The position numbers were made by a program, and so were the translations under genes. The notes below the pieces were generated by a model. That model made no database searches and was not told the origin of the DNA. It saw only the letters and a list, made by a program, of their open reading frames with translations. A DNA stretch of 64,000 bases. Origin: Bacteroidetes bacterium UBA2475. GTDB lineage: Bacteria; Bacteroidota; Bacteroidia; B-17B0; Aurantibacillaceae. Every line of letters begins with the position of its first letter. The stretch's first letter is position 1. The stretch lies in NCBI GenBank assembly GCA_002342065.1, contig DDPF01000004.1:186001-250000 (forward strand), given 5' to 3'. This document shows positions 26,817 to 36,400 of this stretch, piece by piece.

Positions 26817-26876
26817 GCTGTATTTTTGTTAATTTAGAGCATTAAATATAGGCATAAAATAATTATTGTCATTGTT

Positions 26877-27356
26877 TTGTTATCTTATTTGGTAATTCAT
26901 TTTACCTCTGTTTTTTTGTATTCAAAACCATTTATTTCTGAAAAAACAAAGGCTGAATTTTACGCACAGGCCTATATGTATCCTTATTTTCAGCAAAACT
27001 GGAATTTATTTGCGCCGGTGCCTGATGCAAATTACAAACTATATTGTGAGTTTGAAAATAAGGGAAAACAAAGGCTGGATCTTTTCTCAGAAATAAAAAC
27101 AATTCATCAAAGCAACCGTTTAAAAGGCTATGGGCCTTTGCTGGTAGCATTTTCAAACAGTATTTATTTCTTTGAAAAAAATGCAGTTCAAGAACCATTA
27201 AATGGATCGATGGAAAACAACACAAGTTTTAAGATCATAGCGCATTTAGCAAAAAATTATCTTGAAAATACCCGAAACACCCAGCTCTCAGACCTCCGGC
27301 TAATCCTTGTTGTGAACGAAATTCCTACCTCAAAACAAAGAATTTATTTTAATTAG
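26877..27356 (+). CDS. DUF5819-like membrane-anchored protein, non-ATG start
   Basis: About 159 residues from the TTG at 26877. The motif YFQQNWNLFAPVPDANY (about 39-55) matches what I recall of DUF5819 proteins (W-x-LFAP-x-P). An N-terminal hydrophobic helix (LSYLVIHFTSVFLY) would anchor it in the inner membrane. The frame stays open upstream to 26838 and reads KYRHKIIIVIV before the TTG, extending the helix. No ATG exists there, so the true start may be ATT or ATA at about 26859-26865. A patatin gene follows after 42 bp. Function unknown; DUF5819 proteins often accompany membrane HTTM proteins, which are absent here. Confidence 0.72.
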   Translation: MLSYLVIHFTSVFLYSKPFISEKTKAEFYAQAYMYPYFQQNWNLFAPVPDANYKLYCEFENKGKQRLDLFSEIKTIHQSNRLKGYGPLLVAFSNSIYFFEKNAVQEPLNGSMENNTSFKIIAHLAKNYLENTRNTQLSDLRLILVVNEIPTSKQRIYFN

Positions 27357-27398
27357 ATTTTTCATAACAAGTACAGGTTTTTTTGTTATTTTTAGGCT

Positions 27399-28403
27399 AT
27401 GACAAAAGTTAAGAAAATTGATGTAGCCTTGCAAGGCGGAGGTTCTCATGGTGCTTATTCATGGGGCGTAATAGACAGATTGCTGGACGACGACCGTATT
27501 GAAATTGACGGCATGTGTGGAACAAGTGCCGGTGCTATGAACGGGGTTTGTACAGTTTATGGATTAAATAAAGGCGGTAAAAATTTAGCCAAACATATTC
27601 TTGTAAAATTCTGGCATAAAATTTCTGAAGCCGGTAAATTATCACCACTACAACCAACATGGTTTGATAAAGTGATGAGCCCGGGAAATATGGATTACTC
27701 ACCTACATATAAATTCTTTACAATGGCTTCAGAAAACATGTCGCCGGCACAAATGAATCCCTTAGGAATTAATCCACTTGAAAAAATATTGAATGAACTG
27801 ATTGATTTTGATGAACTTCATAAAATGAGTCCGCCAAAATTATTTGTATGCGCAACAAATGTATTGACCTGCGCACCAAAAATTTTCGGGCCAAAAGAAA
27901 TTACTTCTAAGGCTATTATGGCCAGCGCTTGTTTACCTTATATGTATGCGGCTGTTGAAATTGACGGCGAGCATTATTGGGACGGTGGCTACATGGGCAA
28001 CCCGCCGCTTGGGCCATTAACAGAACATACAGAAGGAACAGATGATATTTTATTGGTAGAAGTAAATCCTTTTGTCATTAAAAAAGTACCTGATAATATT
28101 GAAGAAATAAAAGATCGTGTGAACGAAATTTCTTTTAATTCTTCTTTAGCTTTAGAAATTCAGCACATGGAATTTGTAAATAATTTAGTAGATAAAGGAA
28201 TTACTTTAGACGGCACTTTGAAAAAAATAAATTTACACCGTGTAAGTTCAAACAATTCTTTAGGCGATTTTAATTTATCGAGTAAATTAAATACCGATTG
28301 GGAATTTTTAATGCACCTTAAAAATTTAGGTTACAACGCCTGCGGTAAATGGCTGGATGCTAATTTTAACAACATCGGAAAAAAATCAACTTTCCATTTA
28401 TAG
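27399..28403 (+). CDS. Patatin-like phospholipase
   Basis: 334-residue lipid acyl hydrolase. The oxyanion-hole motif GGGSHGAYSWG is near residue 13, the nucleophile is Ser43 in GTSAGAMNG, and the dyad aspartate is Asp195 in DGGYMGNPP. This is the complete Ser/Asp dyad of the patatin family (bacterial RssA/PNPLA type). There is no signal peptide, so it is likely cytoplasmic and acts on membrane phospholipids or lysolipids. The M3 oligopeptidase gene begins 4 bp after its stop, indicating co-transcription. Substrate specificity cannot be inferred. Confidence 0.94.
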   Translation: MTKVKKIDVALQGGGSHGAYSWGVIDRLLDDDRIEIDGMCGTSAGAMNGVCTVYGLNKGGKNLAKHILVKFWHKISEAGKLSPLQPTWFDKVMSPGNMDYSPTYKFFTMASENMSPAQMNPLGINPLEKILNELIDFDELHKMSPPKLFVCATNVLTCAPKIFGPKEITSKAIMASACLPYMYAAVEIDGEHYWDGGYMGNPPLGPLTEHTEGTDDILLVEVNPFVIKKVPDNIEEIKDRVNEISFNSSLALEIQHMEFVNNLVDKGITLDGTLKKINLHRVSSNNSLGDFNLSSKLNTDWEFLMHLKNLGYNACGKWLDANFNNIGKKSTFHL

Positions 28404-28406
28404 AAT

Positions 28407-30098
28407 ATGAAGAGACATTTTGTTAAAGCAGATTTCACGGTAACTACCTGGGAATTATTAAAACCCTATTTTACACAATTACAAGAACGCGCCATTAATT
28501 CGGTTGATGAATTAGAAAAATGGTTAAAAGATTACAGCGAACTAAGCGCAGTAATTAGCGAAAACATGGCCTGGCGTTATATTAAAATGACCTGCGATAC
28601 TGCTAATACAGAACTGCGCGACAGCTTTAACGATTTTGTGCAGAACATTGAACCGCACATGTCGCCTATTGCGAACGACCTTAATAAAAAAATTATTGCA
28701 ACGCCATTTGTAGATAAATTAACCAAGGCCGGTTACGATATTTATTTGCGTGGTATAAAAAACAGTATTGATCTTTTTAGAGAAGAAAACATTCCTTTAA
28801 ATACAAAATTACAGGAACTGGAACAACAGTTTGGTGAAATTAACGGCGCGCAAAGTATTGAATATGCCGGCGAAAAAATGACGCTGCAAAAAGCGGGCAT
28901 CTTTTTAAAAGACCTTAACCGTGCAGTGCGCGAGGAAGTGTATCAAAAAGTACAAACACGCCGCGCGCAGGATGAAGACGCGTTGAACGAATTGTTTACA
29001 AAATTAATTGAGCTTAGAAATCAAGTTGCATTAAATGCGGGTTTTAAAAATTATCGCGATTATAAACACCAGGCTTTAGCTCGTTTTGATTATTCAGTAC
29101 AAGATTGTTTAAATTTTCATGAAGCGGTTAAGTTACACGCCGTGCCATTAATTAATGAGCACGATAAACAACGTAAGCAAAAATTAAAGCTGGACGATTA
29201 CCGCCCATGGGATACTTCGGTTGACGAAGAAGGCCTGCCTCCTTTAAAACCATTTGCAACCGCGCAGGAATTAATTGACAGAACCATTTCTTGTTTTAAT
29301 AAACTCGATCCTTTTTTTGGTGATTGCATTAACACCATGCAAAAAATGAACCGCCTTGATCTTGAAAGCAGATTAGGCAAAGCGCCCGGCGGTTACCAAT
29401 ATCCTTTATACGAAACCGATGTGCCTTTTATTTTTATGAACTCAGTAGGTTTGCACCGCGATCTGGTGACTATGGTGCACGAGGGCGGACATGCCATACA
29501 TTCTTTTTTAGATTTTGATCTTGAGTTGGTAGATTTTAAATCGCCGCCAAGCGAAGTTGCCGAATTAGCAAGCATGAGCATGGAGTTAATGAGCATGGAA
29601 CATTGGGATGAATTTTTTAAAACAGATGAAGAATTAAAACGTGCCAAGCGTCAGCAGCTGGAAGGTGTAATGGATACCTTACCATGGATAGCAGCCATTG
29701 ATAAATTTCAGCATTGGATCTATGAAAACCCGAAGCACACAACTGCAGACCGTTATACCGAATGGCAAAAAATTATTGCCGACTTTGGCAGCTCTGTAAT
29801 AAATTATAGAGGTTTAGAAAGTAATTTAAAACGCCGCTGGCAGGTGCAATTGCATTTATACGAAGTGCCTTTTTATTATATAGAATATGGTTTTGCACAA
29901 TTGGGCGCAGTAGCGGTTTGGCGCAATTACAAACGCAACCCAAAAGATGCCATTGACAAATATAAAAAAGCACTGGCTTTAGGTTACACGCAGTCTATCC
30001 CAAAAATATATGAAGCCGCCGGTATTAAATTTGATTTTAGCCCTGCTTACATAAAAGAGTTAATGGATTTTGTAAAAGAAGAGTACGCGAAGATCTAA
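28407..30098 (+). CDS. M3 family oligoendopeptidase
   Basis: 563-residue cytoplasmic zinc peptidase of the PepF/thimet family that degrades short peptides. The zinc site is HEGGHAIHSF with His358, Glu359 and His362, and the third ligand is probably Glu386 in PSEVAELASMSMEL. The N-terminal helical domain and the C-terminal tail (LDFSP-like, ending ELMDFVKEEYAKI) match the M3B group. Length is normal. The start ATG at 28407 lies 4 bp from the patatin stop. Together with DPP4 and aminopeptidase P it suggests active peptide use. Confidence 0.94.
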   Translation: MKRHFVKADFTVTTWELLKPYFTQLQERAINSVDELEKWLKDYSELSAVISENMAWRYIKMTCDTANTELRDSFNDFVQNIEPHMSPIANDLNKKIIATPFVDKLTKAGYDIYLRGIKNSIDLFREENIPLNTKLQELEQQFGEINGAQSIEYAGEKMTLQKAGIFLKDLNRAVREEVYQKVQTRRAQDEDALNELFTKLIELRNQVALNAGFKNYRDYKHQALARFDYSVQDCLNFHEAVKLHAVPLINEHDKQRKQKLKLDDYRPWDTSVDEEGLPPLKPFATAQELIDRTISCFNKLDPFFGDCINTMQKMNRLDLESRLGKAPGGYQYPLYETDVPFIFMNSVGLHRDLVTMVHEGGHAIHSFLDFDLELVDFKSPPSEVAELASMSMELMSMEHWDEFFKTDEELKRAKRQQLEGVMDTLPWIAAIDKFQHWIYENPKHTTADRYTEWQKIIADFGSSVINYRGLESNLKRRWQVQLHLYEVPFYYIEYGFAQLGAVAVWRNYKRNPKDAIDKYKKALALGYTQSIPKIYEAAGIKFDFSPAYIKELMDFVKEEYAKI

Positions 30099-30116
30099 CG
30101 TAATAATGGAACGCTG

Positions 30117-30174
30117 ATTTTGCGCTTTAGCAAAATGGGGTTCAGGATCTATTCTCTTCGGAGGTTTAGCGAAG
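30117..30174. repeat. Paired small hairpins downstream of the M3 peptidase gene
   Basis: ATTTTGC at 30117-30123 pairs with GCAAAAT at 30130-30136, and CTTCG at 30156-30160 pairs with CGAAG at 30170-30174. The two units also share TTTAGC and AAAATG followed by G/A-rich TTCA, so they look like diverged copies of one element between convergent genes. No long T run follows, so termination is uncertain. Confidence 0.45.
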
Positions 30175-30185
30175 CAAAATGAGAT

Positions 30186-30899
30186 TCACTCCTTAATAAC
30201 CTTAAACACTCTTTGCCCTAAATTATTTTGAACTTTTAAATAATAAATTCCGGTTGGCAACTCGCTCGTATCAATTTCGAGTTTAGTATTTATTGTTTTT
30301 GAATTGACATTTATTAGTTGACCTAATGAATTTGTTAGACTGAAATTAATATCCACTGCATTTTTATTTTCTACATCAATAGTTAATTTGTCTTTTACAG
30401 GATTTGGATAAACAGAAACAAAATTTTCAGCAGCGATATTTTTATTAATACCAACATTGCTGCTTACAGTAAAGCTTGTATCTATTATCGCTGTGCTATC
30501 AATTTTATTAATGCAAACTGTTTGAGAATTTGTACGATATGTTTTTAGATTTACAGTATAAGTTCCTGCTGGCAGTAAACCTATATTAACCGTATCTTTA
30601 ACATAAGACGGTACAGTTGCAGGAAAACAATAGTAGCAAGCTTTTATATCAATAATGTTTTGTTGCAGATTTAAATTGTATGATATGCTTGTTTTACTTA
30701 CTGCTGTGCCACTGGTAACTAAAACCAAAATTTTTATCGGGGTATTAATTGCTGGATATTGTGGAAGTACGGTAAGTGTGTGGACTGTATAAGGAATAGA
30801 TGAACTATTATCGCGCCTTAAAGAAAATTCCGCATCTGTTTGTGCGTTTATTTTAAAACACAACATACAAAATAAAAAAACTGAAATTATATTTTTCAT
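30186..30899 (-). CDS. Small secreted protein with T9SS sorting domain
   Basis: 237 residues: a signal peptide (about 1-19, ending KINAQ), a short beta-rich domain (about 20-150) containing SIPYTVHTLTVLPQYP and a pair of cysteines (KACYYCFP), and a T9SS sorting domain from VYPNPVKDKLTIDVENKN. That sorting domain is almost the same as in the next gene upstream in the operon, while the N-terminal domains are unrelated. It is the last of four consecutive T9SS cargo genes on this strand. Function unknown; export to the cell surface is expected. Confidence 0.88.
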   Translation of the reverse strand: MKNIISVFLFCMLCFKINAQTDAEFSLRRDNSSSIPYTVHTLTVLPQYPAINTPIKILVLVTSGTAVSKTSISYNLNLQQNIIDIKACYYCFPATVPSYVKDTVNIGLLPAGTYTVNLKTYRTNSQTVCINKIDSTAIIDTSFTVSSNVGINKNIAAENFVSVYPNPVKDKLTIDVENKNAVDINFSLTNSLGQLINVNSKTINTKLEIDTSELPTGIYYLKVQNNLGQRVFKVIKE

Positions 30900-30912
30900 T
30901 TCTTGTTTTAAA

Positions 30913-31962
30913 TCACTCTTTAATAATCTTAAACTCTTCTTGCCCGGAATTATTTTGAATTTTTAAATAATAAACGCCGCTTGGCAACTCGCTTGTATCA
31001 ATCTCGAGTTTAGTATTTGCTATTTTTGAATTTATATCTATTAGTTGACCTAACGAATTTGTAAGACTGAAATTAATATCCTCTGTGTTTTTATTTTCTA
31101 CATCAATAGTTAACTTGTCTTTTACAGGGTTTGGATAAATTTTTATGTTTTGATCGCTCAAATTATTTTTGGTAATGCCAGACGGTAAAGATGTAAAACA
31201 AGTAGTGGTATCTCTTAAGGCTCCGGGAGAATTTTGGATAGCAATATTCCAGGTGTATTGCCCAGAATAATACTTTGTATAATTAATATTAGAAAAACAA
31301 GCCAATTTTGAAGACTTGTAGGTGAAGATGTTAAAAGAACTATTAAACACGCCGCCACTTGATCCAACGCCTTCAATAAAATACGCTGTGTTTGGACTAT
31401 AATTCATAGTGTTGGTTGTTGTACCTATTAAACGTTTATGGTACTTTGTTCCCAATAATACAGAATCAATTGTATGTATTTGGTAGTTTAATACCGGTGT
31501 TGATGGATCTGCTCCTGAAAAAACAGTCATAATATCACCAGTAGTTTTATTTGAATCAAATATTAAGTTAGCATTTGTTGGTGTAAAATTGGGAGCTAAG
31601 CTCCATGTTGGCACAAAATAAACTTTTTTATTTAAGGTATCATTAGTGAACATACCAATAAACTGGGTTGAATTTACAGGCACTATAGACGGATCGCAGT
31701 TGCCGCCAAACGACTGATGAATAAAGTTGCCTTGCAGGACGTTTGCATAAACTTTATGCCATAGCCTGCCATTATTTACAATATAATTTCTTACGTAATA
31801 ATTATAAGCATCTGTTCTGTAACATTGGTTTGAAAAAGCAGTTGCGCTACCGGTGTGAAATACCTTCCAAACCATATTGGTATCATAAGGCTGATATTTT
31901 TGCGCATGACTGTTTTTACAAAAGAAAACAAAAAGAAAAATAGATATATAAAAATATTTCAT
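30913..31962 (-). CDS. Secreted protein with T9SS sorting domain
   Basis: From the ATG at 31962 the protein has 349 residues with a signal peptide (MKYFYISIFLFVFFCKNSHAQ). An upstream ATG at 31989 would add nine charged residues and overlap the previous gene, so it is rejected. The body (about 25-275) is rich in beta strand and aromatic residues with no motif I recognise. The end is a T9SS sorting domain (IYPNPVKDKLTIDVENKN ... EEFKIIKE), nearly identical to that of the next gene downstream. Spacing of 13 bp to that gene and 10 bp from the preceding one indicates one transcript. Confidence 0.88.
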   Translation of the reverse strand: MKYFYISIFLFVFFCKNSHAQKYQPYDTNMVWKVFHTGSATAFSNQCYRTDAYNYYVRNYIVNNGRLWHKVYANVLQGNFIHQSFGGNCDPSIVPVNSTQFIGMFTNDTLNKKVYFVPTWSLAPNFTPTNANLIFDSNKTTGDIMTVFSGADPSTPVLNYQIHTIDSVLLGTKYHKRLIGTTTNTMNYSPNTAYFIEGVGSSGGVFNSSFNIFTYKSSKLACFSNINYTKYYSGQYTWNIAIQNSPGALRDTTTCFTSLPSGITKNNLSDQNIKIYPNPVKDKLTIDVENKNTEDINFSLTNSLGQLIDINSKIANTKLEIDTSELPSGVYYLKIQNNSGQEEFKIIKE

Positions 31963-31972
31963 TTTGTGACTT

Positions 31973-33490
31973 TTATCGCGCAATAACAAAACGTTTACTT
32001 ACGGTTTGTAGGTTGTTGCTTTTTAGGAGCAGTAAATAAACACCATTCGCTAGATCTCTAGTGTCAACAAAAGTTTTTTGGTCTTTTAAAATTATTTCTT
32101 CGCTTCTTACTAATTGCCCAAGGCTGTTTATAATTTCAACTTTAGAAAACTGTGATTCAGAATGAATATTTAAAACATCGTTGGCCGGATTTGGAAAAAG
32201 TAAAAAATTACCTTCGCTAATTATTCCTTCTAAACTACCTGTAATTATATTTCCACAACCTATAGAAATACAACCAGAGCTATCGGCTTTAACTATCCAA
32301 GATTTGGCCTGAGGTTGATTCATTACATTGCCGCACAAAATGTAACCACCATCTAATGTTTTTTCAACACCAAAAAATGTTTCGTGATGACTTATAGGCG
32401 AACTACCTGTAATGTAATTATTATATTGGCGCATCCATAAACTATCTCCATTTGATTTAGTTTTTAGAATAACCCCTTTTGTATCATAATTTACAAGTGG
32501 AAGGCTTGTACTATCACTATATCTTCCGCAGCTAATAATACTGCCATCTAAATTAATAAGCAGACCATTAAAGTTGTTCGAAATTGAAGCCGATGCATAT
32601 TTTTTACTCCACAATACGTTTAGAGTTGAATTGAGTTTAGTTATATTTAATCTATACATATTATTAGACCCATATTGACTACTTTTTATTGCGCCATTAA
32701 AAACATAACAGTTATCATATAAACTGTATTTCAGCTGGGCCATTCCTTGAACGCCACTAAAGGCCATAACAGTGGAAGTTGAGATAGTCCCTAAAGTATC
32801 AGATTCGATAAATCCAACATTTTGCTGAGTGCTTGAATATAGAACTGTCCCTCCAAATAGGAGCTTTTTTGAAACTGGATTTAAAACTACATTAGTTGTA
32901 GTTAAATTAATTGCATTGTTCACAGTAAAACTGCTAACAATATTTAAATTACTATCCAATTGAAATACACATGGCCATTGGCCTGAAGGACTACTTTTGT
33001 TACCAATTAAATAGTATTTATTGTCATTAAATTTAATGATGTTGTTCATGTAATAGCCATACACACCATCGTAATAAAAGGAGGTTTTAATGGTATCAAG
33101 CGTTACTTTATTTATTTTTGTAAGCAAGATCGTTGTAAGACTGGATGTATAAGTTACCGATGCGCCTATATAGCTACAATTGGTAGCGGGTATAAATTGT
33201 TTGAAGCCGTTTAAATAAGCGTAATAATCATAATTTGGATAAGTAAGTATTTTCTTAAAATTAAGACTGCCCGTTTTGCTTATGTTAGTGGAATATAATC
33301 CTTGATAACCCGTAACTGAATCTGTGGCATAATTAAATACAGTAAAACTTGAATCTATAATGTTATTAAAAACGTGTGTACTGAAAGTATTATTATATCC
33401 TGTTTTATAGTAATTATTAAAATAAGTTTGCCCTTTGCACAATAAAGGCAAAAGGCAAACTAAAAATAATATCTTATTATAACGGACCAT
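31973..33490 (-). CDS. Secreted propeller-like protein with T9SS sorting domain
   Basis: 505 residues. A short signal peptide (about 1-20, ending LLCKGQT) is followed by a beta-rich region with strand motifs such as KYYLIGNKSSPSG, GGYILCGNVMNQ and SIISCGRYSD that suggest a propeller, and a T9SS sorting domain from LFPNPANDVLNIHSE. Residues GCISIGCGNII before that domain may form a disulfide. It begins immediately after the stop of the metzincin gene, with no intervening base. No enzyme motif found; a binding or structural surface role is likely. Confidence 0.88.
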   Translation of the reverse strand: MVRYNKILFLVCLLPLLCKGQTYFNNYYKTGYNNTFSTHVFNNIIDSSFTVFNYATDSVTGYQGLYSTNISKTGSLNFKKILTYPNYDYYAYLNGFKQFIPATNCSYIGASVTYTSSLTTILLTKINKVTLDTIKTSFYYDGVYGYYMNNIIKFNDNKYYLIGNKSSPSGQWPCVFQLDSNLNIVSSFTVNNAINLTTTNVVLNPVSKKLLFGGTVLYSSTQQNVGFIESDTLGTISTSTVMAFSGVQGMAQLKYSLYDNCYVFNGAIKSSQYGSNNMYRLNITKLNSTLNVLWSKKYASASISNNFNGLLINLDGSIISCGRYSDSTSLPLVNYDTKGVILKTKSNGDSLWMRQYNNYITGSSPISHHETFFGVEKTLDGGYILCGNVMNQPQAKSWIVKADSSGCISIGCGNIITGSLEGIISEGNFLLFPNPANDVLNIHSESQFSKVEIINSLGQLVRSEEIILKDQKTFVDTRDLANGVYLLLLKSNNLQTVSKRFVIAR

Positions 33491-36400
33491 TTATTTAATA
33501 ACCACAATTTTCTTTGTGCTTATTAACCTGTTTTGTTTATATAAATTTACTAAATAAACTCCATTTTTCAAAGCGCTCAACGATATAGTGCAGCTTTGAA
33601 GGCAGTTTTGTGTTAAAATAATACTACCGCTAAGATCTGTTATCTGTATTTCCGAATTTTCGTCACTGTTCGACTCTACAAATAATTGATCTTTGGCAGG
33701 ATTAGGATAAACTATGATATTATCAGCTAATGCAATTGCAGTAGCATTACTTTCTTCATTAATATATCTATTTGTTGATGTTTGCAGAACCGGCTCCATA
33801 CGTTCCTCAGCAATGTGTATATCATATATTTTCGCTAAAAGTGATATTGCTAATCCTTCGGTTAAAAAATCAGCTTGGTTTGCTGCAGAAAGTAATTGAT
33901 TTTTTACAGCCTGGTTATTTTTTAATGTGTTTAAAGCCGAAGGATTTTGCGAAATAGACGAGGCAATTTGTTGCAAATCACAAAACAAACTATATTCGGG
34001 ATTTTCATTACGAAGCATATTTATCGCAGCCTGAGCTAAAGTGTATCGTTTTGCTGAAATTAAAATACCAACTTTTGTGAATTTTGCTTTTGGCAATTCG
34101 CCTGTTGATAATATTGAAAGTATACTATCATATTGAGGCCCGTTTTCAATATTTAACCATTCCTGTGTAGATGTATGATGCAATAATCCTATCTCACGTT
34201 GAACTAATTCAAATTGTGCCTTAAGGAGATTGTATCGGCTTAGTTTGTTCTCACTTTGTTTAGCTTGCATGTAATTAAGTGTGAAGGCAGACAAAGGCAA
34301 ACTTGTGATTTTTTGCCAAACTGCAGGAGATACAGGATAGTTTTTATCAAACACTTCTTTCAAATACTGTTCAGGCATATTTGGTTTTTTAAAATAGGCG
34401 ATCATTACAGAGTCACTTAAAAAAGGTTTACCAGATAATATAGTTTTTAAAATAGAATTGTTATTTGAATTGCTTATTAAACTGAGCAATAAACTTGTAT
34501 TACCGCCATCAACTAAAGTAGTTAAACTATCAGAAAATGCTTTTTTATTTGCACGATGAGCTGCTAATACACTTCCGGGAATTAAACGACTGCCAAAAGT
34601 AGATGGATAATTTACAGGGCAGTAAGAAGTTTTAACGGATGGATTAGATGGGGGGTTGGTCCCGACTACATCAACTAATTCAGTCGCATTACTGCAACTG
34701 GCACTTGTTTGCGGCGTTGGATGCCACTGACTACCATTAAATGAACCATGATTTGTTATAGCAAAACTATTTGAGGTATTGATATAATACTTATTTTCTG
34801 TATTGGTAACACAACTTGGAGTTGCATATTTATTTCTTACATTATCTGTTTCTTGCGCTGTATTCGCAATCCCTTGTGTAACGGCAACCCCAACATTATT
34901 TACGCAGGAGCCGCATAATTTTCCGCTTCTTTGAACACCAATATTATATTCACTATTGCTAAAATCATTACAATTCATTACAAGACCTACACCATTTGAA
35001 GAATTAAAATTTACATTTGTTATCCATATAGGTTGTTTGAGATTAGAAAAAGTATTATTGTAAATACTGTTAGGATTTGTTCCACTATTATTAATATACA
35101 TTCCAGTTGTTTTATTGCTTGGCCCACCATTACCATTAGTAAAAATATTGTTCTCTACATTATAACCGTCACAAATATTTAGATACAATCCATAATTAGG
35201 TGATAAAATAGAGTTTGTCGCAGAAACATCAAAGTGATTATTAATTATTTGGGCTCCAACAATATTGTTTACATATATTTGGCCAAATGGATAATAGCCA
35301 TCATTACTAAACATTGCATGATCAATAGTGCTCGCGTATGATGTTGTAGCATTCGTTAAATAAATTGCGGTTGCAAAACTACTAAATGAATTCCTTATAG
35401 GCGTACCGTTGCAACTTGTTGGATTAATTGGATTTGAGCAAAAATCCCTTACTATAAAACGACTATCAACGCCATAAATGCCATAAGCAGTTAAGGGATT
35501 TTGGAAGGTTAAGGTATTAAATCCATCATTATTGCCGCCAACAAAAGTACAACCATATATCTTCACATTAGCAACTTCACTACCACTAATGTGAGCAAAG
35601 GCTATATTACTGGTACCGCCTTTGTAACTATTGTTGTATTCAAAACGATCATTTTTAAAATAGCTCCGATTTCCATGCTCATCTTGAATAATACTATTTA
35701 CAAAGTATGTATAAAATGCAACCCCTACTTTATTATTTATATATTTTGCATTAATAGAGTGTACGATTCCACCTGTAGTAATTAGATCAGGATTTCCTGA
35801 TACATTTTTTGCTAGGTATATTCCTGTTTTCGCATCTTTAATTGTTCCCCCGTCAATATCTACCATCCCTTGGTAATTTGGCAGACCTGTTGTGCCATTT
35901 ATCGATTGATCTTGTTCGGAATCTCCCCACACTTCTATACCTTCCCATAATTTACTACAAGAGCTTTCAAGGATACCACAAGACGTTATTATTAATTTTG
36001 CTCCTTGTTCAACAATTATTTTGGCATTTTCTCTCATTCTTACAGTGCCTGATATAGTTAATTTGTAACCAGATTTTACTGTTATATTGCCATTAACCTG
36101 TAATAAAGGACTATTATAAACGGTATTAGAGGTGATATTAATATTTGAATTATCAGACGCACAAGATGGGTTTAGTACAACTGCTGACATATCATTTGAT
36201 AAATGATAATGCATCTTTCCTAATTGCTTTGGACTAAGGTAGTTTCGGCAGTCATAATTGTATCCCATAATATTATTAGAATGATTAAATGTATTAATTC
36301 CGCAAGCAGCACCATGATCCCAGATCGAATCATCTTCAAACCAATAATCGTCTACCAAAGTTGGGAAAGGCGGAAGTCCGCTTGGGTTTAAGTTTGGTGG

